Shown piece after piece: positions 7,797-15,330 of a stretch of 27,873 nucleotides of DNA (positions are counted from its first letter, which is position 1; every line of letters begins with the position of its first letter). This DNA is from SOKP01 sp048887165 (GTDB lineage: Archaea > Asgardarchaeota > Lokiarchaeia > Sigyniarchaeales > SOKP01), in NCBI GenBank assembly GCA_048887165.1, contig JBHLJZ010000046.1:1-27873 (forward strand), given 5' to 3'. Under the pieces are notes generated by a model that was not told where the DNA came from, did no database searches, and saw only the letters and a program-made list of their open reading frames with translations. Position numbers and translations under genes: made by a program.

Positions 7797-7875
7797 ACTT
7801 TTTTGCCTCTTTTTCACCTGGATTTGATCCCAATTTATTAATTACTTGGATAATTTCTCCGGTTATTTCGGTCAT
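7783..7875 (-). CDS. Possible 30-residue leader peptide overlapping the ferredoxin start
   Basis: ATG 7875 opens a 30-codon frame (MTEITGEIIQVINKLG, later GEKEAKKYANI) ending in TAA at 7783, in a different frame from the ferredoxin whose ATG at 7796 lies inside it. The composition looks protein-like (mixed charged and hydrophobic, with a likely helix), and it begins just downstream of the most plausible promoter. It could be a leader peptide that couples translation to the ferredoxin, a small protein, or chance. I do not recognise a family. Confidence 0.3.
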   Translation of the reverse strand: MTEITGEIIQVINKLGSNPGEKEAKKYANI

Positions 7876-8157
7876 TAGAATTCAATTATGTTAATATAAG
7901 TTTGATCTTTTTTCAGTCAATTAATATAATATCCAATTAATTTTTTAGAAAGTACTTTATTTTAAAAAATTTAGTATATGAATTATTAAGTCTACTAATT
8001 AAAAAACCAAATAAATCTATAAAATAAAGAACTTAAAATTATACTCTGTTAAGTTTAGAGAATCTATACCTTAGAACTTATAAGAAGAATTTTTAAATAT
8101 CTATCCTTCCAATTTTCAATAATATAGAAAAATTCTAATTTTTGATGAAAATTTATT
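7876..8157. promoter_or_regulatory. Divergent promoter region between fwd operon and 2-oxoacid oxidoreductase
   Basis: A 282-bp AT-rich stretch with no gene. On the minus strand a TATA-like run (TTGGATATTATATTAA, about 7923-7938) would start transcription near 7903, in front of the short leader frame. On the plus strand TTTTTAAATAT at 8091-8101 would start near 8122 and leave a leader of about 35 nt before ATG 8158. No operator-like inverted repeat stood out by eye. Confidence 0.4.
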
Positions 8158-9816
8158 ATGAAGAATGATGTTTTTACATTTTTAGTTGGAGGTAAAGCAG
8201 GAGAGGGAGTTAAAAAAGCCGGATCGGTTGCTGCTCATATTTTTTCAAATTTAGGACGTCATGTATTTCAAATGGATGATTATATGAGCTTAATTAGAGG
8301 TGGGCACAATTTTTCAGTGGTAAGCACTTCAGTAAGGTGGATAAGTAGCCATTATATGAAAGCGAATTTATTAGTGAATTTTGACAAACGAAGTTGTGAG
8401 ACTCATATTAATGATGTTGCGAAAAATGGAATTATTGTTTATAATTCTGATGAACAGGAATATGTCGCAGGTATTGGAGTTCCTTTAAGTTCCGAGGCTG
8501 AAAAGTTTCCAATGAAAAAGTTGATGTATGGTGTGGGGGCAGTTGCAATTTTATCATCTGTAATAGGCTTCAAAAAAGAGGAAATGAATCAAATAATTAG
8601 ACACGAATATCCGAGAGGTATTGAAAATAATATCGCATTTGCGGACCGAATTTATGATATTGTTAAACCGAATTGTGAAAATAAATTTCCCTTAGAAAGA
8701 GGAGATAAAGAACGTAAAATTATCACCGGTAATGAGGCTATAAGTCTTGGAGCACTTGCTGGGGGGTTAGATACCTACTATGGGTATCCAATGACTCCAG
8801 CATCATCTATACTACACTTTCTAGCACAACAGGCCCAAAATTTTGGTTTAGCAGTAGTCCATGCGGAAAGTGAAATAGCAGTAATTAACATGGCAATCGG
8901 ATCATCTTTTACTGGTGCTAGATCAATGGTTGGTACAAGTGGAGGTGGATTTTCTCTTATGACAGAAGGTTTCTCTTTAGCAGGTATTACTGAAGCACCT
9001 GTGTTAATAGTCTTGTCTCAGAGACCAGGCCCTGCGACAGGAGTCCCTACTTATACGGAGCAAGCAGACCTTGCATTTGCATTAACCGCAGGTCACGGAG
9101 ATTTCTTAAGAATAGTTGCTTCTCCTAGAACAATTAGAGAAGCATACTATCTCACAGCCGAAATGTTGGATTTAGTATGGAAATTTCAAACACCAGGAAT
9201 ATTACTAACTGAAAAACACTTTTCAGAGAGTAGTATGACAGTGGAAATTGAATTAGAAAAATCCAAATGGGCAGAACCAAAAATGTATAGAGATGGTGAA
9301 TATAAACGATATTTAAATACTGATGATGGAATTTCTCCTATGTTATTTCCACCATCAAAAGAAATAATAAAATGGAATAGTTATGAACATGATGAATCTG
9401 GTATTACAACTGAAAATGCTGAAAAGATATCATTTATGCATGATAAAAGAAATAAGAAATTAAAAACTCTCATAGAATATTTAAAAGAACAAGATACCAT
9501 TAAAGTAATTCGAGGAGAGAATCCCTTTAATGTATTTACCTATGGGTCAACTTATATGAGTGTTTTAGAAGCAATTCGATTTGGAAATTTAAATCCTACA
9601 ATTGTGGCACCAATATACTTGAATCCATTACCAATCTGGGAATTAGAAGAGTTTAAGAATCAAGATAATATAGTTATTGAACAAAGTTCTACTGGACAGT
9701 TTACAAATCTTCTGAAAGAAAAAGCAGGATTGACGATTAGAGCAACAATCAAACAGTATGATGGCTGTCCTTTTGATCCTATAGATTTATCTTCAAAAAT
9801 AAAGGAGGTGCTCTAA
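8158..9816 (+). CDS. korA: 2-oxoacid:ferredoxin oxidoreductase, fused gamma-alpha subunit
   Basis: A 552-residue protein with two parts. Residues 1-180 are the gamma domain (GGKAGEGVKKAG, then DDYMSLIRGGHN), which binds CoA-related parts. Residues about 185-400 are the alpha pyrimidine-binding domain with GYPMTPASSI, HAESEIAVINMAIG, GTSGGGFSLMTEG and QRPGPATGVPTYTEQAD. A C-terminal domain II follows. The fused gamma-alpha plan with a separate beta subunit and no ferredoxin domain is typical of KorAB-type enzymes, which decarboxylate a 2-oxoacid to acyl-CoA with reduction of ferredoxin. It lies four bases upstream of the beta gene. The substrate cannot be read from the sequence; the symbol is used for the family rather than proven 2-oxoglutarate specificity. 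Confidence 0.88.
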   Translation: MKNDVFTFLVGGKAGEGVKKAGSVAAHIFSNLGRHVFQMDDYMSLIRGGHNFSVVSTSVRWISSHYMKANLLVNFDKRSCETHINDVAKNGIIVYNSDEQEYVAGIGVPLSSEAEKFPMKKLMYGVGAVAILSSVIGFKKEEMNQIIRHEYPRGIENNIAFADRIYDIVKPNCENKFPLERGDKERKIITGNEAISLGALAGGLDTYYGYPMTPASSILHFLAQQAQNFGLAVVHAESEIAVINMAIGSSFTGARSMVGTSGGGFSLMTEGFSLAGITEAPVLIVLSQRPGPATGVPTYTEQADLAFALTAGHGDFLRIVASPRTIREAYYLTAEMLDLVWKFQTPGILLTEKHFSESSMTVEIELEKSKWAEPKMYRDGEYKRYLNTDDGISPMLFPPSKEIIKWNSYEHDESGITTENAEKISFMHDKRNKKLKTLIEYLKEQDTIKVIRGENPFNVFTYGSTYMSVLEAIRFGNLNPTIVAPIYLNPLPIWELEEFKNQDNIVIEQSSTGQFTNLLKEKAGLTIRATIKQYDGCPFDPIDLSSKIKEVL

Positions 9817-9820
9817 AAAA

Positions 9821-10660
9821 ATGGAGGATCTTAAAACAAATGCAGAAATAACATGGTGCCCTGGTTGCGGTAATTTTGGTATCTTAACAGCAATAAGAAA
9901 TGCTATTTCTTTATTAGTACAAAAAGATATTAAACGAGAGAACATCGTTATAACAGCTGGAATTGGATGCCATGCAAAAATTTTTGATTACCTTAATTTA
10001 AGTGGTATATATGGACTGCATGGCCGAAATTGTTCAAACTCAGAAGGAATTAAAATTGCAAATCCAGATTTGAATGTAATTAATTTTTCTGGAGATGCTA
10101 ATGGATTAGCGGAAGGATTAGAGCATACATTGTTTGCAGCAAAAAGGAACCAAGATATTACATTTATATTACACAATAATAGTGTTTATGCCCTCACTTC
10201 GGGGCAATTCTCACCATTGGCTGAAAAAGGGTGGAAAGGTCCTTCCACTCCTAGAGGTAGCTACGAAGAACCTTTTAATCCAATATCTTTATTGATTGAG
10301 GCTGGTGCTACTTTTGTCGCTAGAGGATTTTCTGGAAATATTCAACATCTCACCGATCTTATAATACAAGGAGTAGAACATGAAGGCTTTTCTTTTATAG
10401 AAGTATTACAACCTGCTGTTCCATATCATAAATGGGAAGAATATAGAGAACATATTGAATATCTCGAAACCGAACCAAAGAGTTACATTGATGCAATAAA
10501 AATAGCCAAGGAGAAGCATAAATTTACTTTAGGAGTATTTTATCGAACACAACGTCCCATATATCATAAGGAGTTATTTGGAGATCATAATCCAGTTACT
10601 CAAAAAATATCAAGAGAAATAAGATTAGACAAAATCAAAAAGTTTCTCTCTGATAAATAG
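9821..10660 (+). CDS. korB: 2-oxoacid:ferredoxin oxidoreductase beta subunit, divergent
   Basis: A 279-residue TPP-binding subunit starting at ATG 9821 with a strong GGAGGTG site (9804-9810) inside the end of the alpha gene. The N-terminal WCPGCGNFG (C13, C16) and GIGCHAK (C50) supply three ligands of the [4Fe-4S] cluster. The fourth is usually the Cys of an LQPC-type motif; here the sequence is LQPA (Ala199). The TPP-magnesium motif, normally GDG..NN, reads GDAN (91-94) with NN at 119-120, and the usual HGRA...ATGIK segment is HGRNCSNSEGIK. The fold and partner are clear, but cluster binding and substrate may differ from standard Kor enzymes. Confidence 0.85.
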   Translation: MEDLKTNAEITWCPGCGNFGILTAIRNAISLLVQKDIKRENIVITAGIGCHAKIFDYLNLSGIYGLHGRNCSNSEGIKIANPDLNVINFSGDANGLAEGLEHTLFAAKRNQDITFILHNNSVYALTSGQFSPLAEKGWKGPSTPRGSYEEPFNPISLLIEAGATFVARGFSGNIQHLTDLIIQGVEHEGFSFIEVLQPAVPYHKWEEYREHIEYLETEPKSYIDAIKIAKEKHKFTLGVFYRTQRPIYHKELFGDHNPVTQKISREIRLDKIKKFLSDK

Positions 10661-10745
10661 AATTGTGATATTTCTTTTTTCTAAAGTTTGAAAATTAATT
10701 GTTATTAGAGCAGTTAGTATCTTTATGTATTCTTAAGAATCTAAG

Positions 10746-10787
10746 TTTAAATTTTTGGTACAAATTTAAAAAAAAAAAAAATTTTTT
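10746..10787. terminator. Bidirectional hairpin/poly-T terminator
   Basis: A perfect 9-bp inverted repeat (TTTAAATTT, seven-base loop, AAATTTAAA; 10746-10770) runs into 14 As (10768-10781) and six Ts (10782-10787). Read on the plus strand it ends in T6 after korB; on the minus strand the long T run lies just past the end of the serine hydrolase gene. Archaeal polymerase stops at T runs, so it could serve both converging genes. Confidence 0.5.
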
Positions 10788-10832
10788 CATTAAATTGAAT
10801 CTTTTATTTTTTGCTATTAATACTCCGCTATC

Positions 10833-12035
10833 TTAATTCCATAGAACTGCATCTAAAATGAAATCTATTAGGGTAGCAGTACTATAATCATCATCAGCAG
10901 TAAAGGCTACAACTATATTGTCTTCTGGAATAACAATTATATGCTGACCAGCAAGACCACTGGCTGAATAATAATTTTCATAAGGCCACCATAAATATCC
11001 ATATGGAAACATACCCCAGGGATTTATTTGAACACTAGTCGAAATATCAATCCAATCCTCCGAAACAACTTGTCTTCCTCTCCACTTTCCTTCATTTAAA
11101 CACATTAATCCAATACGAGCCATCGCTTGATGTGTCATGAAAAGTCCGAAACCTCCATGATTTTTAATTGCCAAATCTCCTGACCCCCATTCTGAAGCTC
11201 CTTCCCACCAATCCCATTCATCATCTCGGATTTTAAGTGGTTTAAATAGATATTTTCGAGCAAATTCAGCCATAGTCATCCCACTTTTATTTGCGATCAT
11301 TACTGATAACATTTCTGCATTTCCAGCTGTATATGTCCAAAAATCAACGGGAAAGTTTGCTCCGGGTGTATAATCCATTGGTCTTGTAAGGTAAAAATCG
11401 AGATTAAAATCAGTATAATACCAGGACCACCAATCACCCAACTCATCCCATTGAATACCAGAGTTCTGCAAGAGCATATTTTCTACGGTTATATCTAATT
11501 TTCTTTCGTCACCATATTTGATAAGATCCCATCTATCTGGGAAAACTTCGAAGAATGTAGTATCTAATTCAAAAAGTCCCTGTTCAATAGCTATTCCAGT
11601 GAGGAGGGACACGACGGATTTAGTAGCACTCCATAAACAATGTAATCTACCATCTCTAAGCTGTATAAATGGATGGGCTTCAGGCCATATATAAATCTTT
11701 TCTTCTATACGTACAGAGTCATCAAGATATTCTTCACTGACAATATATCCATTACGAATGATTAAGACACTGTGAAGATCAATTTCATTTGCTTCAATAA
11801 ATTCATACATTTCCTCAATCTTGCTTGAGTTCATGCCTTGCGTTTCAGGAATTGCTTCTCTCCATTTATCCCAATCAGGCCAATAATCAGACTTTTTATA
11901 TTTATATGCAAGTGCCTGAGAGGAAAAAAAGCCAAGAAAAATGATGATAGTAAAAGATACAACTAATATCGCTAATTTTGTATTACGTTTATTAATTATT
12001 TTCACCCTTTTTGTTTTGATTAAAGCATATGACAA
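10833..12035 (-). CDS. Exported beta-lactamase-fold serine hydrolase (class C/NylB-like)
   Basis: A 400-residue protein with an N-terminal hydrophobic segment (about 21-43) ending in ALA, which may be a signal peptide or an anchor. The serine-hydrolase motif S136-A-T-K139 is followed by Y235-T-A-G-N, in the place of the catalytic Tyr, and a third motif region GLAGQHIIVIPE. This matches the penicillin-binding/beta-lactamase superfamily (PF00144), which includes esterases, D-aminopeptidases and 6-aminohexanoate-oligomer hydrolases; the YxxGN form is closest to the last group. The enzyme should act outside the cell. Start TTG 12035 is chosen because a TATA element lies about 35 nt upstream; GTG 12005 is an alternative. 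It is isolated on the minus strand between an intact korB and a korB remnant. Confidence 0.82.
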   Translation of the reverse strand: MSYALIKTKRVKIINKRNTKLAILVVSFTIIIFLGFFSSQALAYKYKKSDYWPDWDKWREAIPETQGMNSSKIEEMYEFIEANEIDLHSVLIIRNGYIVSEEYLDDSVRIEEKIYIWPEAHPFIQLRDGRLHCLWSATKSVVSLLTGIAIEQGLFELDTTFFEVFPDRWDLIKYGDERKLDITVENMLLQNSGIQWDELGDWWSWYYTDFNLDFYLTRPMDYTPGANFPVDFWTYTAGNAEMLSVMIANKSGMTMAEFARKYLFKPLKIRDDEWDWWEGASEWGSGDLAIKNHGGFGLFMTHQAMARIGLMCLNEGKWRGRQVVSEDWIDISTSVQINPWGMFPYGYLWWPYENYYSASGLAGQHIIVIPEDNIVVAFTADDDYSTATLIDFILDAVLWN

Positions 12036-12360
12036 AAATGTCGCAAATAATGTATTTTTTTTTATTATATTTAAATTTTTTTTAAATCTTAGATTTGTTT
12101 AAGCTTGCTCTTAGGTGAAAGGTGTATTTTTGGTAATATAAATCATCTAACAGATATCATTGTACAAGCAATTTTTCATGAGGATCACTAATTTTACATG
12201 AAATACTTAATCCTATACTTATTTTTAATATTACAAAATTTCTGTTATTTTATGAGAGAATGAATACTTCTTTTATTCAATGATTCATTTTATCTTTTTT
12301 AAGAACACTAAAATTTTATCGATTGTTTGTAATAATTTCTTATAAATTTGGGTACTTAGC
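12036..12360. other. 325-bp divergent intergenic region
   Basis: This stretch holds a minus-strand TATA-like element (TTTAAATATAA, 12064-12075) for the serine hydrolase, a decayed korB fragment on the plus strand (12093-12290, listed separately), and a plus-strand TATA-like element TTATAAAT (12339-12346) close to the vWA gene. That last element is so near GTG 12361 that the transcript would be leaderless or begin inside the frame. Nothing else was recognised. Confidence 0.5.
12093..12290 (+). pseudogene. Degraded remnant of a second korB-like beta subunit gene
   Basis: In one plus-strand frame, 12132-12191 encodes GNINHLTDIIVQAIFHEDH followed by TAA. The intact beta subunit has GNIQHLTDLIIQGVEHEGF at residues 172-190, so about ten of nineteen positions agree in register. 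After a frame change the sequence continues as SLILHEILNPIL, which lines up with SFIEVLQPAV, and then a weaker NITKFLLFYERM where beta subunits have the following N/W-Y-R region. A stop lies upstream at 12090-12092, so only about 60 codons survive. The similarity shows decay of a paralogue or tandem duplicate, with at least one frameshift and no start codon. Confidence 0.6.
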
Positions 12361-13485
12361 GTGGAAATAACCAAAAGTGAAGACTGTTTGATATTTTTTG
12401 GGTTTGATCCAAAAATCAAAAAAAGAAAAGTAATTTACAAAGGATTGTTAGAATTTATGGAAAGTAAGCAACTAAATGATCCTTCAGATAGATTTAATTT
12501 AATTATGTTTCAAAAAGATGGTCCATATTATTTAGATCATTTCACTTTCGACCCCAATCTCGTTTTAAAAACATTAAAATCATTAGAGCGCTCTTATGTC
12601 AAAGCTAATTTAGCAGGTGGTATTTTTGTTGCTATAACTTTTATTATTGATGTGTTTAAAAGAATTGCAGAAAAAGTGTTTCGGTTATTAATTTTAGTTG
12701 ATAAAGATACAAATGATATTCCACCACAATTTATACCAGTTTTAGATAATTTAATTGAAAAGGTAAAAGATTTACCTTTTTTTATCGATGTTATATGTAT
12801 AGACGACCAAAAACAAGCAGATTTGAAAGTTAATTTAACGAAATTAGTAGAAAAATTTGACGGTAAAATTTACCACATTAATACAACACAGTTCTCAAAT
12901 ATTTTAACACAAATTTCAAATAAGAGGTATATCAAAATTGATTATTATGGACAAAAGCAATCGATAATTAGAAATGAGAATACACCTTTTTTTATCAACC
13001 TTGCAGATGATCCAATAACTATTGATGAAGTTTCAACTTGCTCAATTTGTTTTCAAAGGGATAATCAAGGCTTGGTTAAATGTCCCGAGTGTTATACCAT
13101 AACTCATAAAGTATGTTGGTCTTATTGGGCAAAAACGTCCAATATTGGAATAAACCATGTATTTAGGTGTCATAATTGCTTTAATATACTAAAACTTGAT
13201 CAAAATTTTGTCGTTGAGGTACAAGAAGGTAGAATCCCTATGATTTCCGAAATTAAAGAAGTAAAAAGGAAAAATATTATTGAATATTTACGGGAAATTG
13301 AAGCAAAAACTCAACCGCAAATAATTCACACAATAGATCCCTTTGAGACAGAAATAGAGCTATATCCTGACAGTAAGGAAAAAAAGGAAAAGAAAAGAGC
13401 ACAAATTAAGATTTGCCCTAATTGTAGTCAAATTATAAAGAAAGAAAGGAAAAATTGTCCCTTTTGTGGTTTTTCATTATATTAA
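12361..13485 (+). CDS. vWA-like protein with C4HC3 (PHD/RING-like) finger and zinc ribbon
   Basis: A 374-residue protein from GTG 12361; a stop lies just upstream in frame, so this is the longest start. Residues 8-175 look like a von Willebrand A fold (DRFNLIMF, then NLAGGIFVAI, then VFRLLILVDKD), but the MIDAS DxSxS is absent. Residues 227-273 form a cross-brace zinc finger: C227, C230, C241, C244, H249, C252, C270, C273, the C4HC3 order of PHD and RING-CH fingers. A final zinc ribbon uses C352/C355 and C366/C369. vWA plus RING-like order is seen in eukaryotic TFIIH Ssl1/p44; this comparison is by architecture only. A role as a protein-interaction or ubiquitin-type scaffold is inference. It stands beside Rag-type signalling genes. 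Confidence 0.7.
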   Translation: MEITKSEDCLIFFGFDPKIKKRKVIYKGLLEFMESKQLNDPSDRFNLIMFQKDGPYYLDHFTFDPNLVLKTLKSLERSYVKANLAGGIFVAITFIIDVFKRIAEKVFRLLILVDKDTNDIPPQFIPVLDNLIEKVKDLPFFIDVICIDDQKQADLKVNLTKLVEKFDGKIYHINTTQFSNILTQISNKRYIKIDYYGQKQSIIRNENTPFFINLADDPITIDEVSTCSICFQRDNQGLVKCPECYTITHKVCWSYWAKTSNIGINHVFRCHNCFNILKLDQNFVVEVQEGRIPMISEIKEVKRKNIIEYLREIEAKTQPQIIHTIDPFETEIELYPDSKEKKEKKRAQIKICPNCSQIIKKERKNCPFCGFSLY

Positions 13486-13537
13486 TACACTAATTCTTAT
13501 TTTTGATTTTCTGATAACAAGATTAAATAAAATTTTA

Positions 13538-13580
13538 ATCCTTTTTCTATTAAAAAGGATATTTGTGCAAGCCTTTTTTT
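13538..13580 (+). terminator. Hairpin followed by T7 after the vWA gene
   Basis: ATCCTTTTT (13538-13546) pairs with AAAAAGGAT (13552-13560) around a five-base loop, followed after 13 bases by seven Ts (13574-13580). It lies about 50 bp past the vWA stop and about 85 bp before the next promoter, the expected place for a terminator. Confidence 0.45.
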
Positions 13581-13664
13581 CCTATAACAGATGTGAATTT
13601 TGTAATTTTACTAAAGTTAAAGATAAAAATCTAGAAGAATACTGACTTTAAGATATACTAATTC

Positions 13665-13677
13665 GATATATATAAAT
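13665..13677 (+). promoter_or_regulatory. Probable TATA box for the roadblock-like gene
   Basis: GATATATATAAAT, about 55-65 nt upstream of TTG 13730, predicting a start near 13697 and a leader of about 33 nt. Based on motif and spacing. Confidence 0.4.
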
Positions 13678-13729
13678 CTATGAAACTTATTATTTAGAAA
13701 GATACATATTAGGATAAGCAAAGATCAAA

Positions 13730-14440
13730 TTGAATGAAGATAATTTAAAAAATAAGGTTAAGAATTTAGAAGAGAATACTCAATCTGAGAACTTAAACGG
13801 AATATTAAATCAAGAAGGAAATACTAAAAATATTAGAATAATATGCCCAGAATGCTCTAATCAAAAATTATTAAATGTACCTTTAAAGGTAATAAATCAA
13901 AGTAATCATTTGACCATAATTAGTGTTCCCTCAGGAATCGTCTGTTCCCATAATTTTCAAGTTTTTGTAGATAAGTTTTTTGATATAAGAGGATATCAAT
14001 TAGCAGATTTTGAGTTTCCTAAAATAGAATACTACGAAAGTAATATTAAAAATGAAAAGCATAGGGATAATTCCGATATGAATTTACCATCATCCCCAAA
14101 ATTTCAAGAGATAATCAATCTTTTGAGAAAGTGTGTAGATGATCGAGAAATACTAGGAAGTGCTATATTTACTATAGAAGGGCGAGTGTTGTATACCTCA
14201 ATTCCACAAAAAACATTGCTTAACACTATAAGAGAGTTTGAAATTAGGAATGATAAACATGTTCATAGTGTTATTAAAATGTTTCTTGAATTAAAGAATC
14301 AACAGAAAGTGTGTTCAGAAAATTTGGACTTTCAAGGAATAGAATTTATACTAGTCTTAGTCTTTTCTGAATATGTGAATTTTGGTATTGGAAATATGCT
14401 ACTAAGAGATATTGTAAAACAGATTAAAGCTCTTAGTTAA
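13730..14440 (+). CDS. Zinc-ribbon plus roadblock/LC7-like protein
   Basis: A 236-residue protein from TTG 13730. After a charged, disordered-looking start of about 35 residues, a zinc-ribbon-like unit has C39-x2-C42 and C72-x-H74 and ends in an FDIRGY segment. Residues about 124-236 resemble the roadblock/LC7 fold: a helix, the hairpin GSAIFTIEGRVLYTS, a helix, then a long strand FILVLVFSEYVNFGIGN and a C-terminal helix. Roadblock proteins dimerise with small GTPases or act as scaffolds (MglB, Ragulator subunits). The gene converges on the Rag/longin operon with only two bases between stop codons, so a shared function is plausible. The fold call is by pattern only and a longin-type fold is an alternative. 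Confidence 0.58.
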   Translation: MNEDNLKNKVKNLEENTQSENLNGILNQEGNTKNIRIICPECSNQKLLNVPLKVINQSNHLTIISVPSGIVCSHNFQVFVDKFFDIRGYQLADFEFPKIEYYESNIKNEKHRDNSDMNLPSSPKFQEIINLLRKCVDDREILGSAIFTIEGRVLYTSIPQKTLLNTIREFEIRNDKHVHSVIKMFLELKNQQKVCSENLDFQGIEFILVLVFSEYVNFGIGNMLLRDIVKQIKALS

Positions 14441-14442
14441 AT

Positions 14443-15312
14443 CTATAGTAAAGAAGTAAGAAGGATTTCACCTTTTATTAAATATGAAACAATCTCTTTA
14501 AAATCTTTAGAATAATTATCTGATTTTTGAAGACTTTGTAATACCGATTTCCTATTATCTGAATATTTATTAGATAGTTTAGGATTTATCGGAGTAATAC
14601 CTAAAAATGAAGGCAGGAGAAATAAAGATAATATCTCTAATGAATAAAAAAAGTAATCTTCTAAATATGGGATGATAGCTTTAATTACTTTTTCAATGTC
14701 TGAATTGGATTTTTTAACTTTAACTATAAGAAAAATATTATCCCTTTCCATTAAATCTAGTTTCTTATGATAATATAGAGGTATTTCCTGATTTTCCATA
14801 GTCTTACGATAAATATCAATCATTTCTGAATGCGATACTTGCTTTTCACCAATTTTAAGTAAACATGATTTATATTTATCATCACCCTGTAAAATAAAAA
14901 TCTCTTTAATATCTTCGATTTCTATATTTTCAATGAGTTTGTTTAATTCGAGATATTCCAGTAGTTTTGAAAAAATCTCTTTCATTATATGATTATTAGG
15001 ATTACTAATGGCATAATATAAATTCCTTTGTAAAAATAAATCTAAGTTATCAAAAGTCTCATTTTCTTCAAAAATAATACCTAAAATGCCTTCCCTTTGA
15101 CTTGTACGATCTAAATTTCCGGTGAAACATGAAATGCTCCTATAGTGCCTTAATTTAATCTCTAGATGGGAAGATGACTTAAATCCTGCGTGAGACATAT
15201 AGAGTTTGGAAATAAAATCTTGGGGAAGATTTATAGAGCTCGTATAATAAGAGCATTTAATTTCTGGACCTTTTATTTCATCATGAATCAATAAAAAAAT
15301 TCCTTTTGGCAA
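14443..15312 (-). CDS. Longin-like protein in operon with Rag-type GTPase
   Basis: A 289-residue protein from TTG 15312, with AGGAGGA about 11 bases upstream. The opening KGIFLLIHDEIKGPEIKCSYY has the form of longin-type proteins, in which an IFLLxxDExxGPxI strand-turn-strand starts the fold. A second alpha/beta part follows (about residues 140-230) with IFLIVKVKK and a helix-rich end. Longin domains regulate small GTPases in eukaryotic trafficking and nutrient sensing (Mon1-Ccz1, folliculin, Npr2/3), and many Asgard genomes encode them. Placement 18 bp after the Rag-like gene suggests a regulator or partner of that GTPase. The function is inferred from context and fold. Confidence 0.58.
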   Translation of the reverse strand: MPKGIFLLIHDEIKGPEIKCSYYTSSINLPQDFISKLYMSHAGFKSSSHLEIKLRHYRSISCFTGNLDRTSQREGILGIIFEENETFDNLDLFLQRNLYYAISNPNNHIMKEIFSKLLEYLELNKLIENIEIEDIKEIFILQGDDKYKSCLLKIGEKQVSHSEMIDIYRKTMENQEIPLYYHKKLDLMERDNIFLIVKVKKSNSDIEKVIKAIIPYLEDYFFYSLEILSLFLLPSFLGITPINPKLSNKYSDNRKSVLQSLQKSDNYSKDFKEIVSYLIKGEILLTSLL

Positions 15313-15330
15313 TTTTTTAATATCCTCCTA

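Noticed and set aside
12064..12360. tRNA or structured RNA in the divergent intergenic region
   Set aside because: No cloverleaf, kink-turn or other stable structure was found by eye; the recognisable content is promoter elements and the korB remnant.
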